Positions 1-8,417 of a stretch of 64,000 nt of DNA are shown one piece after another. Position numbers and translations under genes: made by a program. The notes below the pieces were generated by a model, which saw only the letters and a program-made list of their open reading frames with translations, searched no databases and was not told the origin of the DNA. Every line of letters begins with the position of its first letter. Positions within the stretch are counted from its first letter, which is position 1. The stretch comes from Ramlibacter paludis (GTDB lineage Bacteria > Pseudomonadota > Gammaproteobacteria > Burkholderiales > Burkholderiaceae_C): the NCBI RefSeq assembly GCF_022012305.1, contig NZ_JAKLTM010000005.1, positions 248,001 to 312,000 of the forward strand, in the 5' to 3' direction.

Positions 1-725
1 AGGCCGTGGGTCAGCGCTTCGTACGCCTGCAGCTGGAGCTGGGCGGCAAGGATCCGACCTACGTCTGCGAGGACGCCGATCCGCAGGCAGCGGCGGAATC
101 GCTGGCCGACGGCGCGATGTACAACACCGGCCAGAGCTGCTGCTCGGTGGAGCGCATCTACGTGCACGAGAAGATCCACGACGCCTTCGTGGAGGCCTTC
201 GTGAAGACCGTGCAAGGCATGAAGCGCGGCGACCCGATGAACGAAGAGACCTACATCGGCGCCATCACGCGCGCGCCGCAGCTCGACGTGCTGGAGTCGC
301 AGGTGGAGGACGCCATCGCCAAGGGCGCGGTGCTGCGCACGGGCGGCGAGCGCCGCATCGACGAAGGCAACTGGTTCGACGCCACGGTGCTGACCAACGT
401 CGACCACACGATGGAAGTGATGCGCGAGGAAAGCTTCGGCCCCGTCATCGGCATCCAGAAGGTGGGCGGCGACGAGGAGGCGGTGAAGCTGATGAACGAC
501 ACGCGCTACGGCCTCACCGCGGGCGTCTACACGCGCGACGAGCAAAGGGCGAAGCGCATCCTGTCGCAGGTGCGGGCGGGCAGCGTCTACTGGAACTGCT
601 GCGACCGTGTCAGCCCCCGGCTGCCCTGGAGCGGCGTCGGCGATTCGGGCGTGGGCCTCACGCTGTCGAAGTACGGGATCCAGGCGTTCACGCGGCCGAA
701 GGCCTGGCACCTGCGCGCGGCTTGA
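1..725 (+). CDS. Aldehyde dehydrogenase, C-terminal part (5' end outside window)
   Basis: NAD(P)-dependent aldehyde dehydrogenases oxidise aldehydes to carboxylic acids. About 240 residues are visible, roughly half of a usual 450-500 residue enzyme. The ELGGK motif with the general-base Glu lies near visible residue 11, and the catalytic Cys sits in GQSC around base 138. The later motif EESFGPV is also present. The reading frame enters from the left edge without a start, so the N-terminal NAD-binding half is missing here. The substrate cannot be told from this part. The next genes run on the opposite strand, so this is the 3' end of its unit. Family call is firm; subfamily is unknown. Confidence 0.93.
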   Translation, partial: AVGQRFVRLQLELGGKDPTYVCEDADPQAAAESLADGAMYNTGQSCCSVERIYVHEKIHDAFVEAFVKTVQGMKRGDPMNEETYIGAITRAPQLDVLESQVEDAIAKGAVLRTGGERRIDEGNWFDATVLTNVDHTMEVMREESFGPVIGIQKVGGDEEAVKLMNDTRYGLTAGVYTRDEQRAKRILSQVRAGSVYWNCCDRVSPRLPWSGVGDSGVGLTLSKYGIQAFTRPKAWHLRAA

Positions 726-729
726 TCCG

Positions 730-1062
730 CTACAGCACGATAGGCTGCAGCACCAGCGGCCCTTGCACCAGCACCTGGCTGCGGTAGATCAGCTTGCTGC
801 CCCAGTACAGCTCCAGGAAGTACGGCTCCCTGCGCACCGGGATGGCCGTCCAGCCGAAGCGGCCGTAGTTGTCGGTGCGCGAAGGCGTGCTGCGCCCGAG
901 CCGCTCGTGCACCAGGTACGAAGTGCAGCCCGGCACCGGGCCGCTGCTGCGCGAGAGCAGCTGGCCGTGCACCGGCACCGTCGCGTCGCGCGGGGCTTGC
1001 GCGCGCGCCGCCGGCCACGCAGCGGCGGCCAGCGCCGCCAGCAGGGTGCGCCGACCGATCAT
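730..1062 (-). CDS. Small exported protein of unknown function
   Basis: A 110-residue protein that I do not recognise. The N-terminus (MIGRRTLLAALAAAAWPAARA) is a signal peptide with a twin Arg and a hydrophobic core, ending in an Ala-rich cleavage region, so it is probably periplasmic; Tat export is possible but the motif is incomplete. The mature part is about 90 residues and rich in aromatic and beta-forming residues. The start codon overlaps the stop of the upstream membrane-protein gene by four bases (ATGA), which implies translational coupling and a joint function. It meets the aldehyde dehydrogenase gene tail to tail. Confidence 0.75.
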   Translation of the reverse strand: MIGRRTLLAALAAAAWPAARAQAPRDATVPVHGQLLSRSSGPVPGCTSYLVHERLGRSTPSRTDNYGRFGWTAIPVRREPYFLELYWGSKLIYRSQVLVQGPLVLQPIVL

Positions 1063-1631
1063 TGCGCGACCCCGAAACTTTCCACCGGCGGCACCGGGAA
1101 GGGCAAGGTGGCGATGCGCTTTTCGAGCTCGCTTTCCTTCACCTTGCGCCGCAGTTCCAGCGTGCCGAGCCTGGCGATGCGGCGGCCGTCGGCGCCGATG
1201 CGGATCGACTTGGTGAAAGGCTCGTAGCCGGGCGCGTTGATCACCAGCACCACCACCGACAGGTCGGGATAGACACGGCCGTTGATGTGGCCGCCGGTGC
1301 TGGCCGGCAGTTCCCAGTTGGCCGGCCGCACCACGATGTTGGGGGCTTCGTCGATGCCCTTGATCTCGCCCTCGAACTCGATCGGCACCAGCTCGGGCGG
1401 CTTGAGGAAGCCGAGCGACAGCGTGATGAACAGCAGCCCGACCAGGAAGAAGGCGATGCCCGGCACCTGGGTGTTGATGCGGAACTGCTTCTTCCACTCG
1501 ATGGTGATCGCGTCGGCCTTGGGCGTGGCGGCCATGGTGAGCGCGCCCTTGGCCACCAGCCAGATGCCGCCGAGCACCATCGAAATGCCGGCAAAGGCGC
1601 CGAGGAGCGCGACGATCTCGAAGGCGGTCAT
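1059..1631 (-). CDS. Two-TM membrane protein of unknown function
   Basis: A 190-residue protein with no family I can name. Residues about 5-30 form one membrane segment. A short charged loop follows, and a second hydrophobic segment (VPGIAFFLVGLLFITLSLGF) lies near residues 57-76. The rest, about 110 residues, is a soluble domain with a beta-rich, carboxypeptidase-regulatory-like look (GGHINGRVYPDLSVVVLVINAPG), probably periplasmic. It is the first gene of a two-gene unit with the exported protein downstream (ATGA overlap). The coding call rests on the coupled overlap and the sensible membrane topology. Confidence 0.75.
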   Translation of the reverse strand: MTAFEIVALLGAFAGISMVLGGIWLVAKGALTMAATPKADAITIEWKKQFRINTQVPGIAFFLVGLLFITLSLGFLKPPELVPIEFEGEIKGIDEAPNIVVRPANWELPASTGGHINGRVYPDLSVVVLVINAPGYEPFTKSIRIGADGRRIARLGTLELRRKVKESELEKRIATLPFPVPPVESFGVAQ

Positions 1632-1709
1632 GGCACACCTCCCCTCCAGGAAGACGGTAGCGCCAGCTTAAGGACGGGCGTGGCGCCCGTCCAGCCTCCT
1701 AATGAGGAG

Positions 1710-2765
1710 TTACACCCAGTCCTCGCCGCGCATCTCGCGCACCAGCCAGGCGCAGTAGATCGGCGCGGCCACCAGTCCGGGAACGCCGAACGCCGCTTCC
1801 AGCACCAGCATCGATGCCAGCATGGCGTAGGTCGGCACGTTGGTGCGGCCGCCGACGATGCGCGCGTTGAGGAAGTACTCCAGCTTGTGGACCACGATCA
1901 GGAAGCCCAGCGACGCGATCCCCAGCCAGACCGACACCGTCAGCGCGGCCAGCGTGATGGCGGTGTTCGACACCAGGTTGCCGATGATGGGCACCAGGCT
2001 GCCGAAGAAGGTGAGCGCCACCAGCGTGGGCGCCAGCGGCACCCGGTAGCCGAGCGCCGGCAGCAGCACCAGCAGGTACAGCGCGGTCAGCGCGGCATTG
2101 ATGGCCGAGATGCGCAGCTGGGCCGCGAACACGTCGGCGAAGGCCGTGGCCAGTTGCCGCAGCCGCGACTGCGCCAGCTGCACCAGCGGCCGGCTCGGCT
2201 CCTGCGAGTTGCGGCGGCCGGCCGGCGCGGTGGCCGCCATCAGGCCGATCGCCAGGCCGATGATGATGTGCACCAGCACCTTGAGCGCCTCGCCGCTCCA
2301 GCGCGGCACCTCGTGGGCGTGGGCGCGCAGCCAGTCGCTCACGGCATGCTGCACGGCGTCGGCCGACTCGGGCAGGCGCGCGACGATCCAGCCGGGCGCC
2401 GTGGCCCGGATCTGGTCCAGCGTGTCGGCCAGCAGCTGCAGCAGGCGCGGCAGGCCGCCGGACGAGACGTTGAACAGCAGCTCGAAGCCGGCCAGCACCG
2501 CCAGCGCGAAGGCCGTGACGCCGGTGGCCAGCAAGGCCCAGCGCAGGGCGCGCGTCTTCCAGGAGCCCCCGGCCGGGTCGGTGTACTTGCGCACGGCCCG
2601 GTAGAGGACGAAGCCGGCCAGCCCGGCGAACAGGGCCGACAGCAGGTGCAGCCACAGGATCGCCAGCAGGGCGAGGCCGCAGACGAGGATGCTGCGCACG
2701 CGCAGCCGCTCGGTCAGCAGCGCGGCCGTGGTGGAGGAAAGCTCGGTGGGAAAGGGGGACTTCAC
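1710..2765 (-). CDS. AI-2E family transporter (PerM/YdiK type)
   Basis: A 351-residue polytopic inner-membrane protein of the AI-2E exporter/PerM family. Hydrophobic segments lie near residues 28-60 and 75-100, followed by a long amphipathic periplasmic region and a C-terminal block of membrane helices with the conserved stretch GSLVPIIGNLVSN. Family members have been linked to autoinducer-2 or ion transport, but most substrates are unproven, so no substrate is claimed. It stands alone between the two-gene unit downstream and the YbhB-like gene upstream, all on the minus strand with short gaps. Confidence 0.88.
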   Translation of the reverse strand: MKSPFPTELSSTTAALLTERLRVRSILVCGLALLAILWLHLLSALFAGLAGFVLYRAVRKYTDPAGGSWKTRALRWALLATGVTAFALAVLAGFELLFNVSSGGLPRLLQLLADTLDQIRATAPGWIVARLPESADAVQHAVSDWLRAHAHEVPRWSGEALKVLVHIIIGLAIGLMAATAPAGRRNSQEPSRPLVQLAQSRLRQLATAFADVFAAQLRISAINAALTALYLLVLLPALGYRVPLAPTLVALTFFGSLVPIIGNLVSNTAITLAALTVSVWLGIASLGFLIVVHKLEYFLNARIVGGRTNVPTYAMLASMLVLEAAFGVPGLVAAPIYCAWLVREMRGEDWV

Positions 2766-2804
2766 CGGGCGGATTGTGCCCGGCAGCCCCGCAGTCGGGG
2801 GCCG

Positions 2805-3359
2805 CTACTTCGCCTTGGGCCGCCCGTACTTCGCGATCAGGCTCGCCTTGCCGATGGCGTTGGCATTGATCATGAATCCGGCCAGCGCGGCCGTGGCATC
2901 GGCCGGGATGTCGAGCTTGTCCGTCTTGAGCGCATGCACGGTGAAGACGTAGCGGTGCGGCTTGTCGCCCGGCGGCGGACACATGCCGCCCCAGGCCGCC
3001 GTGCCGTAGTCGATCCGGACCTGCCTGGCGCCGGCGGGCAGGTTGGCGTTGCTGGCGTTGCCCGCGTCGGGCTTCAGCTCCATCACCGTCGCCGGGATGT
3101 TGATCACCGACCAGTGCCACCAGCCGGAGCCGGTGGGCGCATCGGGGTCGTAGACCGTGACGGCGAAGCTCTTCGTGTCCTTGGGCGCGCCGCTCCACTT
3201 GAGCGCGGGCGACTTGTTCTCGCCGCCGCAGCCGAACACGTTCGCCTCGAATTTCTTGTCGATCACGCCGCCCGCCTTGATGTCGGGGCTTTCGAGCTTG
3301 AAGGCGGCGGCGGGGAGTGCGGCTGCCAGCAGTGCGGCGCCGAACACGATGCGGAACAT
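2805..3359 (-). CDS. YbhB/YbcL (PEBP-like) family protein, exported
   Basis: A 184-residue member of the bacterial phosphatidylethanolamine-binding/Raf-kinase-inhibitor-like family. The family signature is clear: YDPDAPTGSGWWHW near the middle and the HRYVFTVHAL strand later. The start at 3359 is preferred to the upstream ATG at 3395 because it has a strong AGGAGG ribosome site and opens directly on a signal peptide (MFRIVFGAALLAAALPAAA). Bacterial members have a ligand pocket of uncertain function. It lies between topB and the AI-2E transporter on the same strand. Confidence 0.9.
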   Translation of the reverse strand: MFRIVFGAALLAAALPAAAFKLESPDIKAGGVIDKKFEANVFGCGGENKSPALKWSGAPKDTKSFAVTVYDPDAPTGSGWWHWSVINIPATVMELKPDAGNASNANLPAGARQVRIDYGTAAWGGMCPPPGDKPHRYVFTVHALKTDKLDIPADATAALAGFMINANAIGKASLIAKYGRPKAK

Positions 3360-3428
3360 GGGGGCCTCCTGGCGTTGTGGGAGGCGATGATGCACCCGGG
3401 CTCGGCGCGACGCAACGCGCCGGTGCGG

Positions 3429-6398
3429 CTACTCCGAGCTCAGGTGCTTCCCAACGATGCCCGCCAGCTCGAACATCGTCACCTGCGGCTTGCCGAACAC
3501 CGGCGCCAGCTTGGCATCGGCGTTGATCGAGCGCTTGTCCTTGGCATCCTGCAGGCCGTTGGCCTTGATGTAGTCCCAGATGCGCTTGATGACCTCGGTG
3601 CGCGCGATCGGCTCGCTGCCCACCACGGCGGCCAGTGCCGCGCTCGGCTTGAGGCCGGCGCCCGTCTTGCGCGGCGTGGCCGGCTTCTTCGCCGCGGCTT
3701 TCTTGGCCGGCGCGGCCTTCTTCACGGCCGGCGCCTTCTTGGCGGCCGTCTTCACCGCCGCCTTGGCTGCCTTGGCGGTGGCCTTGTAGGGCGTGGACGG
3801 CTCCTTCGCCGTCTTGCCGGCGGCGCCCGGCCGCGGCGGGAACTTGGACTTGCGCGGCTCGAACTCGAAGTTCACCTTGCCCGCTTCGGCATCCCAGGCC
3901 AGGAAGGCCTTGAAGGCACGGCGCGTGCGCATGGACACGAACTTGTCCAGCAGGTCCGTCTTGCCCGTGGCCAGCAATTTGGCCATCTGCTCGCGCTCCA
4001 CCGGCTGCTGCAGGATGATCTTGCCGCTTCGGAAGTCGCAGGTGGGCGTGGGATGGTCGTGGGTGGGCACGGCGCGCTCGCAGACGTAGTTGCTGCCCCA
4101 CTCGAACACCTTGTGGCCGCACTTCGGACAGGGGCCCAGCGGCTCCTGCGCCGAGAAGTCGACGATCTCGCCGGTCTCGGCGTTCTTGTCCTCGCCGAAG
4201 TCGAACTCCAGTTTCCAGTTCTTCTCTTCCTCGTCGTAGGCGAGCGCCAGTTCGGCGGTGAAGGGCCAGCCGGCCTTGGAGCGGAAGCCCTGCAGCGGGC
4301 CGATGCGCTTGTTGGTCAGGAATTCCTCGACCTCGGCCAGCTCGAAGGCACGGCCGGCGGGGATCTTGGTGAAGGAGAAGCCGCAGGGCTGCTGGCCCGG
4401 CTTGCCCACGCAGTTGTAGCGGCGGTAGGTCTCCTGCACCACGCCGCCGCAGTTGGGGCACGGCGCCTTCAGCGTCGCATAGTCGCCCGGCACCGTGTCG
4501 CGGTCGTACTCCTTGGCCTTCATGACGATGCGCTTCGTCATGTCGGCGATCTCGTGCATGAACTGCTCGCGCGAGAGCTTGCCGTGCTCCATCTGCGCCA
4601 GCTTGTATTCCCATTCGCCGGTCAGTTCGGGCTTGCTCAGTTCCTCCACGCCCAGGCCGCGCAGCAGCGTCATCAGCTGGAACGCCTTGGCGGTGGGGAT
4701 CAGCTCGCGGCCTTCGCGCAGCATGTACTTCTCGTTGATCAGGCCTTCGATGGTGGCCGCCCGCGTGGCTGGCGTGCCCAGGCCCTTCTCCTGCATGGCC
4801 TCGCGCAGTTCGTCGTCTTCCACGAACTTGCCGGCGCCTTCCATCGCGCCCAGCAGCGTCGCTTCGCTGTAGCGCGCCGGCGGCCGCGTTTTGAGGCCCT
4901 TGGCCTCCGCGGTCTCGGTGCGCACCATCTCGCCCGGCTTCACGGGCACCAGGTTCTGGCCCTTGTCGCCTTCCTTCGCGTCCTCCACCTGGTCGGCCGC
5001 TTCCTTGCCGTAGATGGCCAGCCAGCCCGGCTTGACCAGCACCTTGCCCTCGGTCTTGAAGTGGTGGCCGACGGCCTGGCTGATGCGGGTGGTGACCAGG
5101 TACTCGGCGCTCGGGAAGAACACCGCCAGGAAGCGCCGCACCACCAGGTCGTACAGCTTCTGTTCGGCATCCGACAGGCCGCTCGGCGCCTGCAGGGTGG
5201 GGATGATGGCGAAGTGGTCCGAGACCTTGGTGTCGTCGAAGACCCGCTTGGTCGGCTTGACGTACTGCTCCTTGATCGCCTGTTCGGCAAACGGCGCCAG
5301 GTGCTTCATGCCGCTGTCGGCCAGCATGCCCATGGTGTCGTGCACGACCTTCAGGTAGTCCTGCGGCAGGTGGCGCGAGTCGGTTCGCGGGTAGGTCAGG
5401 GCCTTGTGCCGCTCGTACAGCGACTGCGCCAGCGCCAGCGTGGTCTTGGCCGAATAGCCGAAGCGGCCGTTGGCCTCGCGCTGCAAGGAGGTCAGGTCGA
5501 ACAGGCCGGGCGCAGCCTGAGTGGTCGGCTTGGATTCCTCGGTGACGGTCGCCGCCTTGCCACGAACGGCATCGGCGATGGCGCGCGCTTCCTTCTCGCT
5601 CCAGACCCGGTCGGCCTTTTTCTCGGCGTCCTCGGGGTCCTTCTTCCACTTGGGGTCGAACCACTTGCCGGGGTATTCGCCGGCCTCGGCCAGGAAGCTG
5701 CCGTGGATTTCCCAGTAGTCGCGGCTGATGAACTTGCGGATCTGCTCCTCGCGCTCGACCACGATCGCGAGCGTGGGCGTCTGCACCCGGCCGACGGTGG
5801 TGAGGAAGAAGCCGCCGTCGCGCGAATTGAAGGCGGTCATGGCGCGGGTGCCGTTGATACCCACCAGCCAGTCGGCCTCGGACCGCGAGCGGGCGGCGTG
5901 GGCCAGGCCCTGCATCTGCTTGTCGCTGCGCAGCTTGTCGAAGCCGTCGCGGATGGCCTGCGGCGTCATCGACTGCAGCCACAGGCGGCGCACGGGCTTG
6001 CCGAGGCCTCCCTTGGCGCCGCCCGCGAACTGCTCGATCAGGCGGAAGATCAGCTCGCCCTCGCGGCCCGCGTCGCAGGCGTTCACCAGCTCAGTGATGT
6101 CCTTGCGCTTGGCCAGCTTGACCACCGCGTTCAGGCGCGACTTGGTCTTGTCGACCGGCTTCAGGTCGAAGAAGGGCGGGATCACCGGCAGGTGGGCGAA
6201 GCTCCACTTGCCGCGCTTGACGTCGAATTCCTCCGGCGCGTGGATCTCCACCAGGTGGCCGACGGCGCTGGTGACGACGTACTTTTCACTCTCGAAGTAC
6301 TCGTCGTGCTTGTCGAACTTGCCGGCCACGGGGGTCAGCGCCCGGACGATGTCCTGGGCGACGGAAGGCTTCTCGGCGATGACTAATGTTTTGCTCAC
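3429..6398 (-). CDS. topB: DNA topoisomerase III with histone-H1-like tail and C-terminal SWIB domain
   Basis: Type IA topoisomerase, 989 residues, which relaxes and decatenates DNA by single-strand passage. The N-terminal Toprim domain starts KTLVIAEKPSVAQDI, and the active-site Tyr lies in TYPRTDSR (Tyr336 by my count). Two Cys-rich zinc-binding modules lie around residues 660-800 (CPNCGG..., CPKCGH...). Residues about 868-914 are almost only Lys, Ala and Pro, like a histone H1 tail, and residues about 915-989 form a SWIB/MDM2-like domain (IKRIWDYIKANGLQ). E. coli TopB is about 650 residues, so the extra length is these C-terminal additions. It is transcribed divergently from a SET-domain methyltransferase gene. 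Confidence 0.96.
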   Translation of the reverse strand: MSKTLVIAEKPSVAQDIVRALTPVAGKFDKHDEYFESEKYVVTSAVGHLVEIHAPEEFDVKRGKWSFAHLPVIPPFFDLKPVDKTKSRLNAVVKLAKRKDITELVNACDAGREGELIFRLIEQFAGGAKGGLGKPVRRLWLQSMTPQAIRDGFDKLRSDKQMQGLAHAARSRSEADWLVGINGTRAMTAFNSRDGGFFLTTVGRVQTPTLAIVVEREEQIRKFISRDYWEIHGSFLAEAGEYPGKWFDPKWKKDPEDAEKKADRVWSEKEARAIADAVRGKAATVTEESKPTTQAAPGLFDLTSLQREANGRFGYSAKTTLALAQSLYERHKALTYPRTDSRHLPQDYLKVVHDTMGMLADSGMKHLAPFAEQAIKEQYVKPTKRVFDDTKVSDHFAIIPTLQAPSGLSDAEQKLYDLVVRRFLAVFFPSAEYLVTTRISQAVGHHFKTEGKVLVKPGWLAIYGKEAADQVEDAKEGDKGQNLVPVKPGEMVRTETAEAKGLKTRPPARYSEATLLGAMEGAGKFVEDDELREAMQEKGLGTPATRAATIEGLINEKYMLREGRELIPTAKAFQLMTLLRGLGVEELSKPELTGEWEYKLAQMEHGKLSREQFMHEIADMTKRIVMKAKEYDRDTVPGDYATLKAPCPNCGGVVQETYRRYNCVGKPGQQPCGFSFTKIPAGRAFELAEVEEFLTNKRIGPLQGFRSKAGWPFTAELALAYDEEEKNWKLEFDFGEDKNAETGEIVDFSAQEPLGPCPKCGHKVFEWGSNYVCERAVPTHDHPTPTCDFRSGKIILQQPVEREQMAKLLATGKTDLLDKFVSMRTRRAFKAFLAWDAEAGKVNFEFEPRKSKFPPRPGAAGKTAKEPSTPYKATAKAAKAAVKTAAKKAPAVKKAAPAKKAAAKKPATPRKTGAGLKPSAALAAVVGSEPIARTEVIKRIWDYIKANGLQDAKDKRSINADAKLAPVFGKPQVTMFELAGIVGKHLSSE

Positions 6399-6437
6399 GG
6401 GGCACGAACCTCAAGTGTTCTTACAATCGACGCTTCT

Positions 6438-6467
6438 CGCGTGCGCGCACGCGCGCGTACGTGTACG
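6438..6467. repeat. 30-bp strictly alternating pyrimidine-purine tract (Z-DNA-prone)
   Basis: Every base from 6438 to 6467 alternates pyrimidine and purine, mostly CG, CA and TG steps. Such tracts can adopt Z-DNA under negative supercoiling. It sits in the middle of the 95-bp divergent control region between topB and the SET gene. The alternation is directly visible; a structural or regulatory role is inference. Confidence 0.7.
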
Positions 6468-6493
6468 AAACCAAGTTAACAGAAATTTCGCCG

Positions 6494-6970
6494 ATGCCCG
6501 CTCCAGCAGTTCCCAAGACCAACCGCAGAATTCAAGTCCGCAAGTCCGGCGTCCACGGCAAGGGGGTCTTCGCCCTGCAGGACATCCCCGAGGGCGAGAC
6601 CCTGATCGAGTACATCGGCGAAATCATCACCTGGAAGGAAGCCCAGCGGCGGCATCCCTGGAACCCGGAAGACCCGAACCATACCTTCTACTTCCACGTG
6701 GACGACGGCCGGGTGATCGACGCCGCCGTGGGCGGCAACGCGGCGCGCTGGATCAACCACAGCTGCAACCCGAACTGCGAGGCCGACGAGGAAGAGGGCC
6801 GGGTCTTCATCAAGAGCCTGCGCAACATCAAGGCCGGCGAGGAACTCAACTACGACTACGGCCTGATCATCGACGAGCCTTATACGAAGAAGCTCAAGGC
6901 CGAGTACCCCTGCTGGTGCGGCAGCAAGAACTGCCGCGGCACCCTGCTGGCGCCCAAGCGCCGCCGCTGA
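6494..6970 (+). CDS. SET-domain protein-lysine N-methyltransferase
   Basis: A 158-residue, essentially stand-alone SET domain that should transfer methyl groups from S-adenosylmethionine to protein lysines. Visible motifs are GVHGKGVFA (residues 19-27, SAM-binding start), NHSCNPNC (88-95, pseudoknot), LNYDYG (118-123, catalytic Tyr region) and a post-SET Cys cluster CWCGSKNC (140-147). The ATG at 6494 gives the normal short N-terminus; upstream in-frame codons lie in the shared topB promoter region. birA starts six bases after the stop. The substrate is unknown; the Lys/Ala-rich tail of the divergent TopB is a candidate by position only. Confidence 0.92.
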   Translation: MPAPAVPKTNRRIQVRKSGVHGKGVFALQDIPEGETLIEYIGEIITWKEAQRRHPWNPEDPNHTFYFHVDDGRVIDAAVGGNAARWINHSCNPNCEADEEEGRVFIKSLRNIKAGEELNYDYGLIIDEPYTKKLKAEYPCWCGSKNCRGTLLAPKRRR

Positions 6971-6975
6971 AGGCC

Positions 6976-7737
6976 ATGATCCGGTGGCCGGCGGAGGCGG
7001 TGTGGGAGGCGGTGGCGCCCCTGCTGCCAGGCTTTACGGTCGAAGTCCTGCCCGAGATCGACTCCAGCAACACCGAGCTGATGCGCCGCGCCCGCGCCGG
7101 CCGCAACGAGCCGGTGCTGCTGGTGGCCGAACGCCAGACCGCCGGCCGCGGCCGCCTGGGCCGGGCCTGGCATGGCGAGCCCGGCGATTCCCTGACCTTC
7201 TCGCTGGGCTTGCCGCTGGCGCCGCCGGACTGGGCCGGCCTGTCGCTGGCGGTGGGGGTGAGCGTGGCCGAGAGCCTGCATCCGCGCACCCGCCTCAAGT
7301 GGCCCAACGACCTGTGGGTCGACGACCGCAAGCTGGCCGGCATCCTCATCGAAACCGCCAGTTTCGGCGGCGGCGGGCCGGCGCGCCAGGCGGTGATCGG
7401 CATCGGCGTGAACATCGCGCCGCCGCTGGGAAGCCTGTCGACGCCGGCGATCTCGCTGCAGGAGCTGGAGGCCGGCCTCGACGCCGGCGCCGCCCTGCTG
7501 CGCATCGCCGAGCCGCTGGTGCGGAACCTGCAGCTCTTCGAGCAGCACGGCTTCGCGCCCTTCCAGGCCCGCTTCCAGGCGCGCGATGCCTTGCGCGACC
7601 GGGCGGTGACCTTGAGCGACGGCACCGCGGGCACGGCCCACGGGGTGACGGAGGACGGCAGCCTGCTGGTGCATACTGCGGCCGGCATGCAGGCCATCAG
7701 CAGCTCCGAGGTGAGCGTGCGGCCCGCCTCCTCCTGA
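6976..7737 (+). CDS. birA: Biotin--[acetyl-CoA-carboxylase] ligase
   Basis: Activates biotin to biotinyl-AMP and attaches it to the biotin carboxyl carrier protein of acetyl-CoA carboxylase. The 253-residue protein has the nucleotide/biotin-binding signature GRGRLGRAW, then KWPNDLW and KLAGILIE, followed by a short C-terminal SH3-like domain. No N-terminal helix-turn-helix is present, so this is the short monofunctional form without repressor activity. The start ATG follows the SET gene by five bases, and the SPOR-protein gene begins six bases after the stop, so SET-birA-SPOR look like one operon. Confidence 0.95.
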   Translation: MIRWPAEAVWEAVAPLLPGFTVEVLPEIDSSNTELMRRARAGRNEPVLLVAERQTAGRGRLGRAWHGEPGDSLTFSLGLPLAPPDWAGLSLAVGVSVAESLHPRTRLKWPNDLWVDDRKLAGILIETASFGGGGPARQAVIGIGVNIAPPLGSLSTPAISLQELEAGLDAGAALLRIAEPLVRNLQLFEQHGFAPFQARFQARDALRDRAVTLSDGTAGTAHGVTEDGSLLVHTAAGMQAISSSEVSVRPASS

Positions 7738-7743
7738 ACCCCG

Positions 7744-8400
7744 ATGCTGCGCCTGATCGTCCTGCTCCTGCTGCTGGCCAATGGTGGCTACTACGCCTGG
7801 TCCCAGGGCTACCTGCTGGCCTGGGGCGCCGGGCCGGTGCAGCAATCCGAGCCCCAGCGCCTGTCGCAGCAGATCAAGCCCGAAGCGATCCGCGTGCTCA
7901 AGGCCGACGACCTCAAGCGCGCGGAGACCGCGGCCGCCCAGGCGCCGCGGCCGCCCGAATGCCTGGCGAGCACGGCCCTGGACGATGCGACCGTGACGGC
8001 GCTGCGCCAGGTGCTGGATAGCTGGCCGGCCGGCAGCTGGAATTTCGAGCCGCTGGTGGAGCCGGCGCGCTGGATCGTCTACATGGGCAAATATGCCGGC
8101 GTCGAGCAGGTGGCGCGCAAGCGGGCCGAGCTGCGGCAGCTGGGGGTGTCCTTCGAGGCGCCCGCCAATCCGGAGCTGGAACCGGGCCTGTCGCTGGGCG
8201 GCTTCACCAGCGAGGCCGCCGCCAACCAGGGCCTGGCGGCGCTGGGCGACCGCGGCGTGCACACGGCGCGCGTCGTGCAGGAGCGGCCCGAGCAGCGTGG
8301 CCAGCGCCTGGTGCTCTCCGCCGTCGACGACAGCCTGCGGCCCCGCCTCGACGAACTGAAGGCGCCGCTCAATTCCCGCGCGTTGCGGGCCTGCCGCTGA
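7744..8400 (+). CDS. SPOR-domain membrane-anchored protein
   Basis: A 218-residue protein with an N-terminal membrane anchor (MLRLIVLLLLLANGGYYAW), a periplasmic linker and a C-terminal domain of SPOR type (WIVYMGKYAG...LGGFTSEAAANQGLAALGDRGV). SPOR domains bind denuded peptidoglycan at the septum, so a cell-envelope or division role is likely. It follows birA by six bases and precedes the GST gene by 17 bases. Assignment to a named division protein is not possible from sequence alone. Confidence 0.8.
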   Translation: MLRLIVLLLLLANGGYYAWSQGYLLAWGAGPVQQSEPQRLSQQIKPEAIRVLKADDLKRAETAAAQAPRPPECLASTALDDATVTALRQVLDSWPAGSWNFEPLVEPARWIVYMGKYAGVEQVARKRAELRQLGVSFEAPANPELEPGLSLGGFTSEAAANQGLAALGDRGVHTARVVQERPEQRGQRLVLSAVDDSLRPRLDELKAPLNSRALRACR

Positions 8401-8417
8401 AATCCGAGGAGACCCCC

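Noticed and set aside
1699..5982. Open frame of 1427 codons on the minus strand overlapping topB in another frame
   Set aside because: Shadow frame of topB, YbhB-like and AI-2E genes, Arg/Ala/Gly-rich with no recognisable motif.
1062..6386. Open frame of 1774 codons on the plus strand opposite topB and its neighbours
   Set aside because: It is antisense to four well-supported genes including topB; the translation is His/Arg/Gly-rich low-complexity text typical of high-GC shadow frames.
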